From assembly GCA_964614585.1 (NCBI GenBank), contig CAZTLW010000093.1:1-9293 (forward strand): a DNA stretch of 9,293 bases, read 5' to 3'. The DNA is from JAHEFX01 sp964614585. Its GTDB lineage: Bacteria; Actinomycetota; Acidimicrobiia; Spongiisociales; JAENVV01. The notes under the pieces were generated by a model, which worked only from the letters and a program-made list of their open reading frames with translations, did no database searches and was not told where the DNA came from. Both the position numbers and the translations under genes were made by a program. Numbering within the stretch: position 1 is the stretch's first letter; each line of letters starts with the position of its first letter. Below, piece after piece: positions 5,813 to 9,293 of this stretch.

Positions 5813-6117
5813 TGAAGCTCCGTGAAGGTGACCGCGTGAAGGTGATCGCCGGCAAGGACAAGGGCAAGGAGTCCCGCATCGTGCGGGTCATCCCCACCAC
5901 CAACCGGGTGATCGTCGAGAACGTCAACACCGCCAAGCGCCACCAGAAGCCCCGTGGCCAGCAGATGCAGGGCGGGATCATCGACAAGGACATGCCGATC
6001 GACGCCTCGAACGTGATGATCATTTGCGGCTCGTGCGGCCCGACCCGTGTGGGCTACCGCATCGATGACGACGGCGTCAAGGTCCGGGTCTGCGCCAAGT
6101 GTGGGGAGGAACTGTGA
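5812..6117 (+). CDS. rplX: 50S ribosomal protein L24, four-cysteine form
   Basis: The 101-residue product carries an N-terminal KOW domain (REGDRVKVIAGKDKGKESRIVRV, residues 4-26), then NTAKRHQKP and QGGIIDKDMPIDASNVMI. L24 is one of the two proteins that initiate 50S assembly. Two CxxC pairs, Cys72/Cys75 and Cys94/Cys97, flank PTRVGYRIDDDGVKVRV and look like a small zinc ribbon. This is the cysteine-bearing L24 form found in many bacteria, and zinc binding is inferred from it. The start shares one base with the rplN stop (TGATG). The stop overlaps the rplE GTG start by 4 nt. Confidence 0.97.
   Translation: MKLREGDRVKVIAGKDKGKESRIVRVIPTTNRVIVENVNTAKRHQKPRGQQMQGGIIDKDMPIDASNVMIICGSCGPTRVGYRIDDDGVKVRVCAKCGEEL
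6103..6110 (+). promoter_or_regulatory. Shine-Dalgarno deciding the rplE GTG start
   Basis: GGGGAGGA lies just before the GTG at 6114 (GGAGG core ending four bases before it). The alternative upstream GTG at 6099 would place this motif inside the gene and add MWGGT to the protein, so 6114 is preferred. Confidence 0.65.
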
Positions 6118-6671
6118 CCCCCCGTCTCAAGCAGCGCTACCGCGACGAGATCGCCCCCGCCCTCAAGGAGGAGCTGGGCCTCGACAACGTCATGCAGGTG
6201 CCGACGATCTCGAAGATCGTCGTCAACGTCGGCATGGGCGAGGCCTCCCAGAACCGGGGGATCATCGAGGACGTCGCCAACGAGCTCGCCCTCATCACCG
6301 GCCAGCGCCCGAAGATCAACTTGGCCCGCAAGTCCATCGCCGGCTTCAAGCTCCGCGAGGGGTCGGCGGTCGGGGCCTCGGTCACCCTGCGGGGCGACCG
6401 GATGTGGGAGTTCTACGACCGGCTGGTGGCGATCGCCATCCCCCGCGTCCGCGACTTCCGCGGCCTCAACGCCAAGTCGTTCGACGGCCGCGGCAACTAC
6501 ACGTTCGGGCTCACCGAGCAGCTCGTGTTCCCCGAGATCGACTACGACCAGGTGTCGGCGGTGCGGGGGATGGACATCACCATCGTCACCACCGCCCACG
6601 ACGACGACTCCGCCCGGCTCCTCCTCGAGAAGCTCGGGTTCCCCTTCCGGCGCCAGCCGGTCGGCAACTGA
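6114..6671 (+). CDS. rplE: 50S ribosomal protein L5
   Basis: Starting from GTG at 6114 the protein has 185 residues, within the L5 range. Visible blocks are LKQRYRDEIAPAL (5-17), VPTISKIVVNVGMGEASQN (29-47), TGQRPKINLARKSIAGFKLREG (62-83), LVAIAIPRVRDFRGL (104-118), FDGRGNYTFGLTEQLVFPEIDYD (123-145) and GMDITIVTTA (152-161). L5 binds 5S rRNA together with L18, forms part of the central protuberance and contacts the P-site tRNA and S13. An upstream in-frame GTG at 6099 is possible but less likely given the ribosome site. The stop is followed by a 12-nt gap, the longest in the window. Confidence 0.97.
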   Translation: MTPRLKQRYRDEIAPALKEELGLDNVMQVPTISKIVVNVGMGEASQNRGIIEDVANELALITGQRPKINLARKSIAGFKLREGSAVGASVTLRGDRMWEFYDRLVAIAIPRVRDFRGLNAKSFDGRGNYTFGLTEQLVFPEIDYDQVSAVRGMDITIVTTAHDDDSARLLLEKLGFPFRRQPVGN

Positions 6672-6683
6672 CGTAAGGAAACC

Positions 6684-6869
6684 ATGGCGAAGAAATCCAA
6701 GATCGCCCAGGCAAAGCGCAAGCCCAAGTACGCCGTCCGTGCGTACAACCGCTGTGAGCGGTGCGGGCGTCCCCGGGCCTACCTCCGCCGCTTCGGCATG
6801 TGCCGGATCTGCGTGCGCGAGCTGGCTTCCCGGGGCGAACTGCCTGGTGTTCGCAAGGCCTCCTGGTAG
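6684..6869 (+). CDS. rpsZ: 30S ribosomal protein S14, zinc-binding type Z
   Basis: The product has only 61 residues, the length of short type Z S14. It carries the zinc motif CERC at 24-27 and CRIC at 40-43, spaced by 12 residues, followed by the conserved FRELA-like VRELASRGELPGVRKASW end. S14 sits in the 30S head near S3 and S10. The four cysteines are expected to hold one zinc ion. Many bacteria also keep a longer cysteine-free S14 elsewhere for zinc starvation; none is present in this window. AAGGA at 6675-6679 precedes the ATG by four bases. The gene is also written rpsN in many annotations. Confidence 0.97.
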   Translation: MAKKSKIAQAKRKPKYAVRAYNRCERCGRPRAYLRRFGMCRICVRELASRGELPGVRKASW

Positions 6870-6875
6870 GACCAC

Positions 6876-7271
6876 ATGACCACCGACCCCATCTCCGACA
6901 TGCTGACCCGCATTCGCAATGCGAATGCCGTGGGTCACCCCACCCTGGCGATGCCGGCCTCCAAGATGAAGGAGGCCATCGCCAAGATCCTCGCGTCCGA
7001 GGGGTACATCGACGGCTACGACGTGTCTGCCAACGGCAGTCACCGGGACCTCGTGATCACCCTCCGCTACGGCGGCGATCGCCAGAGCGCCATCTCCGGC
7101 CTCCGGCGCGTGTCGCGCCCGGGACGCCGGGTCTACCGCAAGTCCGGTGAGTTGCCGCGCGCCCAGGGCGGCCTCGGCGTCGTGATCGTCTCGACGTCCC
7201 AGGGCCTCCTCCCCGATCGGGAGGCTCGTCGGCGCAAGCTCGGCGGCGAGATCGTCTGCGAGGTGTGGTGA
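6876..7271 (+). CDS. rpsH: 30S ribosomal protein S8
   Basis: The 131-residue product begins MTTDPISDMLTRIRNAN, the standard S8 start. It continues with MPASKMKEAIAKILASEGYI (26-45), the SRPGRRVYRKSGELP block (80-94) and the signature STSQGLLPDREARRRKLGGEIVCEVW at the end (106-131). S8 is a primary 16S rRNA binder in the central domain; in E. coli it also represses the spc operon by binding the mRNA near the rplE start. I cannot see a clear copy of that site here. The ribosome site is weak (GGTAGGA at 6865-6871, overlapping the rpsZ stop). The stop shares one base with the rplF start. Confidence 0.98.
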   Translation: MTTDPISDMLTRIRNANAVGHPTLAMPASKMKEAIAKILASEGYIDGYDVSANGSHRDLVITLRYGGDRQSAISGLRRVSRPGRRVYRKSGELPRAQGGLGVVIVSTSQGLLPDREARRRKLGGEIVCEVW

Positions 7272-7810
7272 TGAGCCGCATCGGCAACGCCCCCATCGCG
7301 GTCCCCGACAAGGTCGACATCACGGTCGACGGTCGCACCGTCACCGTCAAGGGCCCCAAGGGCGAGCTCACCCGCACCGTCCACGAGCGTGTCTCGGTGT
7401 CGGTCGACGACGGCACCATCACGGTTGCCCGGGCCGACGAGGAGCGCCCCACCAAGGCCCTCCACGGCCTGACCCGGGCGTTGCTCGCCAACATGGTGAC
7501 CGGGGTGACGGAGGGCTTCTCCAAGGAGCTCACCATCGTCGGCGTCGGCTATCGCGCCGCCAAGAAGGGCAACGACCTCGAACTGCAGGTCGGCTTCAGC
7601 CACCCGGTCCTGATGGGGTCCGTGGCCGGGGTCACCGTCGAGGTGCCCGAGCCGACGAAGATCATCGTGTCGGGCATCGACAAGGAGGCGGTCGGGCAGG
7701 TCGCCGCCAACATTCGCGACGTCAAGCCGCCCGAGCCCTACAAGGGCAAGGGCATCCGCTACACCGACGAGCACGTGGCGCGCAAGGCCGGGAAGGCAGG
7801 CGTCCGATGA
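7271..7810 (+). CDS. rplF: 50S ribosomal protein L6
   Basis: The 179-residue protein begins MSRIGNAPIAVPDKVDITVDG and has the duplicated L6 fold. Landmarks are VTVKGPKGEL (24-33), LLANMVTGVTEGFSKELTIVGVGYRA (71-96), the second-repeat GFSHPV (108-113) and the family signature PEPYKGKGIRY (154-164) near the C-terminus. L6 binds 23S rRNA close to the sarcin-ricin loop and the factor-binding site and joins late in 50S assembly. GAGGTG at 7260-7265 precedes the ATG, which shares one base with the rpsH stop (TGATG). The 3' end overlaps rplR by 4 nt. Confidence 0.98.
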   Translation: MSRIGNAPIAVPDKVDITVDGRTVTVKGPKGELTRTVHERVSVSVDDGTITVARADEERPTKALHGLTRALLANMVTGVTEGFSKELTIVGVGYRAAKKGNDLELQVGFSHPVLMGSVAGVTVEVPEPTKIIVSGIDKEAVGQVAANIRDVKPPEPYKGKGIRYTDEHVARKAGKAGVR

Positions 7811-8154
7811 GCCGCACCGACCAGCGCAACCGGCGCCACCGCCGCCTCCGCCGCAGACTGCGTGGCTCGGCGGAGCGCCCGCGCCTCGCCGTCTACCGCA
7901 GCAACCGCTACATCTACGCCCAGGTCATCGACGACGATGCCGGCACCACGCTCGCCTCGGCGTCCTCGCTCGAGGGCGACCTCCGCCAGAAGGGCCTCAC
8001 CGTCGACACGGCGGCGGAGGTCGGCAAGCTGGTCGCCACCCGCGCCAAGGACGCCGGCATCGAGTCGGTCGTCTTCGACCGGGGCGGTTACACCTACCAC
8101 GGGCGCCTGAAGGCGCTGGCCGACGCGGCCCGCGACGCCGGCCTCGAGTTCTAG
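7807..8154 (+). CDS. rplR: 50S ribosomal protein L18
   Basis: This 115-residue protein has the basic N-terminal arm RNRRHRRLRRRLRGSAERPRLAVYRSNRYIYAQVIDD (7-43). The conserved C-terminal half follows, with VGKLVATRAKDAGIESVVFDRGGYTYHGRLKALADAARDAGLEF. L18 binds 5S rRNA with L5 and carries it into the 50S subunit. The ATG overlaps the rplF stop (ATGA), and a modest purine-rich GGAAGG at 7791-7796 precedes it. The TAG stop is part of the rpsE ribosome site. No oddity is seen. Confidence 0.98.
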   Translation: MSRTDQRNRRHRRLRRRLRGSAERPRLAVYRSNRYIYAQVIDDDAGTTLASASSLEGDLRQKGLTVDTAAEVGKLVATRAKDAGIESVVFDRGGYTYHGRLKALADAARDAGLEF

Positions 8155-8162
8155 GAGCACCC

Positions 8163-8741
8163 ATGGCACGACAGAACCGCAGACGAGACGACCGCGAGGT
8201 GTCGCCCTTCGACGAGCGCGTCATCCAGATCAACCGGGTGGCGAAGGTCGTCAAGGGTGGCCGCCGCTTCAGCTTCACCGCCCTCGTGACGGTGGGCGAC
8301 AACGACGGTCGGGTCGGCGTCGGCTACGCCAAGGCCTCCGAGGTCCCGAGCGCCATCCAGAAGGCGATGGAGCTCGCCCGGCGCGACATGGAGCTCATCC
8401 CGATGGCGGGCCAGACGATCATCCACCGCAACACCGGCCGTCACAAGGCGTCGGCGGTGCTGCTGCAGCCGGCCGCGCCCGGTACCGGCGTGATCGCCGG
8501 CGGCGCCGCCCGCCAGATCCTCGAGGCCGCCGGCATCAAGGACGTGCTGGCCAAGTCGCTCGGCAGCCCGACCCACATCAACGTCGCCAAGGCGACCATG
8601 GACGGGCTCCGGAGCCAGCGGCGCCCCGACGAGGTGGCGAAGCTGCGCGGCAAGAGCGCCGACGAGGTGTTCCCGCCCGCCGTGTTGGCCTCGTACCGGT
8701 CGACCGAGGCCATGCGCGCCCACTCCAAGCAGGAGTCGTAG
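8163..8741 (+). CDS. rpsE: 30S ribosomal protein S5
   Basis: The protein has 192 residues. After a basic N-terminus comes the double-stranded RNA-binding-like domain, DERVIQINRVAKVVKGGRRFSFTALVTVGD (17-46), then GRVGVGYAKASEVPSAIQKAMELARRDM (49-76). The C-terminal domain has LLQPAAPGTGVIAGGAARQILEAAGIKDVLAKSLGSPTHINVAKATMDGL (100-149). S5 acts at the mRNA entry channel with S3 and S4 and influences accuracy. The loop KVVKGGRR (28-35) lies where spectinomycin resistance changes occur in other bacteria and looks unaltered. TAGGAG at 8152-8157, overlapping the rplR stop, supports the ATG at 8163. The gap to rpmD is 2 nt. Confidence 0.98.
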   Translation: MARQNRRRDDREVSPFDERVIQINRVAKVVKGGRRFSFTALVTVGDNDGRVGVGYAKASEVPSAIQKAMELARRDMELIPMAGQTIIHRNTGRHKASAVLLQPAAPGTGVIAGGAARQILEAAGIKDVLAKSLGSPTHINVAKATMDGLRSQRRPDEVAKLRGKSADEVFPPAVLASYRSTEAMRAHSKQES

Positions 8742-8743
8742 CC

Positions 8744-8929
8744 ATGGCCGACAAGACCATCACCGTCACGCTGCGCAAGAGCCTCATCGGTGAGAAGCCG
8801 AAGACGCGGGCCACGGTCCGCGGCCTCGGCCTGCGCAAGATCAACCAGAGCGTCACCCACCGCGACGACGACACCATCCGCGGGATGGTCCATCGCGTCC
8901 GGCACCTGGTGACGGTCGAGGAGGAGTAG
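8744..8929 (+). CDS. rpmD: 50S ribosomal protein L30
   Basis: The 61-residue product matches short bacterial L30: ITVTLRKSLIGEKPKTRATVRGLGLRKINQSVTHRDDDTIRGMVHRVRHLVTVEE, with the characteristic IG.KP..R.TVRGLGLRK core. L30 binds 23S rRNA on the solvent side of the large subunit. It is absent from some bacteria, so its presence is a small lineage clue. AGGAG at 8731-8735, inside the end of rpsE, is eight bases before the ATG. The C-terminal EEE codons form the rplO ribosome site. Confidence 0.97.
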   Translation: MADKTITVTLRKSLIGEKPKTRATVRGLGLRKINQSVTHRDDDTIRGMVHRVRHLVTVEEE

Positions 8930-8931
8930 CC

Positions 8932-9293
8932 ATGTCCGACGACCAGCTGCAGCTCCACGACCTCCAGCCTGCCCCCGGCTCGAAGAAGCGGAAGATCCGC
9001 GTCGGCCGGGGCGAGGCCGGACGCCGTGGCAAGACGGCCGGCCGGGGCACCAAGGGCCAGAAGGCCCGCGGCACCGTCCCGCCGTGGTTCGAGGGTGGGC
9101 GCACCCCCCTCCACCGCCAGGTCCCCCAGCTCAAGGGCTTCAAGAACCCCAACAAGGTGGTCTTCAACCCCGTCAACGTGGGCGACCTCGCCCAGTTCGA
9201 CGCCGGCACCGAGGTCACCGCCGACCTGCTGCGCCAGGCCGGGCTCGCCAAGAAGAAGGGCCCGATCAAGGTCCTCGGCAACGGCGACCTCGA
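8932..9293 (+). CDS. rplO: 50S ribosomal protein L15, N-terminal part (runs off the window)
   Basis: About 120 codons are visible from the ATG at 8932; the end lies beyond the window. The protein opens MSDDQLQLHDLQPAPGSKKRKIRVGRGEAGRRGKTAGRGTKGQKARG, the L15 glycine/basic N-terminal arm. Next come PWFEGGRTPLHRQVPQLKGFKNPNK and FNPVNVGDLAQFDAG. L15 is a late-assembling 50S protein that reaches deep into 23S rRNA. Compared with the common start at LHDL, there are about six extra residues. The start is supported by GAGGAGGAG at 8918-8926, five bases upstream, which overlaps the end of rpmD. In this family of operons secY and adk usually follow, but they are not visible here. Confidence 0.96.
   Translation, partial: MSDDQLQLHDLQPAPGSKKRKIRVGRGEAGRRGKTAGRGTKGQKARGTVPPWFEGGRTPLHRQVPQLKGFKNPNKVVFNPVNVGDLAQFDAGTEVTADLLRQAGLAKKKGPIKVLGNGDL

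Noticed and set aside
6090..6140. S8-binding repressor site at the rplE start, as in E. coli
   Set aside because: I could not recognise the characteristic helix-with-bulge resembling the 16S S8 site around the rplX/rplE junction. A covariance search would be needed, so no feature is claimed.
7204..7225. Inverted repeat GCCTCC/GGAGGC with a 10-nt loop as a terminator
   Set aside because: It lies inside the most conserved part of rpsH (GLLPDREA codons) and has no T-rich tract. The operon clearly continues, so chance pairing in GC-rich coding DNA is the best explanation.

Overview
This window is one unbroken, forward-strand ribosomal-protein superoperon from a very GC-rich bacterium. It begins in the last codons of tuf (EF-Tu) and runs through the whole S10 operon (rpsJ, rplC, rplD, rplW, rplB, rpsS, rplV, rpsC, rplP, rpmC, rpsQ). 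It continues without a break into the spc operon (rplN, rplX, rplE, rpsZ, rpsH, rplF, rplR, rpsE, rpmD, rplO) and stops inside rplO. Gene order is the classical bacterial order. Every gene was recognised from its protein sequence, and no hypothetical, mobile, CRISPR, tRNA or rRNA element was found.

The organism is most likely an actinobacterium (Actinomycetota). Supporting signs are strong G/C preference at third codon positions, actinobacterial-type sequences in L16, S3, L3 and L29, a zinc-type short S14, a four-cysteine L24, and three GTG starts. A deep lineage such as Acidimicrobiia is a reasonable guess, but nothing in the window proves the class.

Layout: 1-54 end of tuf; 63-5447 S10 operon genes; 5444-8929 spc operon genes; 8932-9293 partial rplO. 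The junctions are extremely tight. Ten of the 21 are stop/start overlaps (1, 4 or 8 nt), and the other eleven gaps total 53 nt, the longest being 12 nt. There is no room for a dedicated promoter, terminator or classical S10 leader between genes. Control must come from upstream of tuf, from promoters inside coding sequence, or from translational coupling. No stretch without a gene exceeds 12 nt.

The genes encode small-subunit proteins (S3, S5, S8, S10, S14, S17, S19) and large-subunit proteins (L2-L6, L14-L16, L18, L22-L24, L29, L30), made together for ribosome assembly. S10 also acts in transcription antitermination as NusE.

I do not see a new biological system. The most notable item is ribosomal protein S3. 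Its conserved body is followed by a roughly 120-residue, almost uncharged-to-acidic Ala/Asp/Glu/Thr tail (45 acidic and 2 basic residues) built from short degenerate repeats that are also visible in the DNA. Smaller points are the complete fusion of tuf, S10 and spc units, a Leu in place of the second His of the L2 HPHGGG-type motif, loss of the methylated Gln in L3, and an acidic C-terminal extension on L4.
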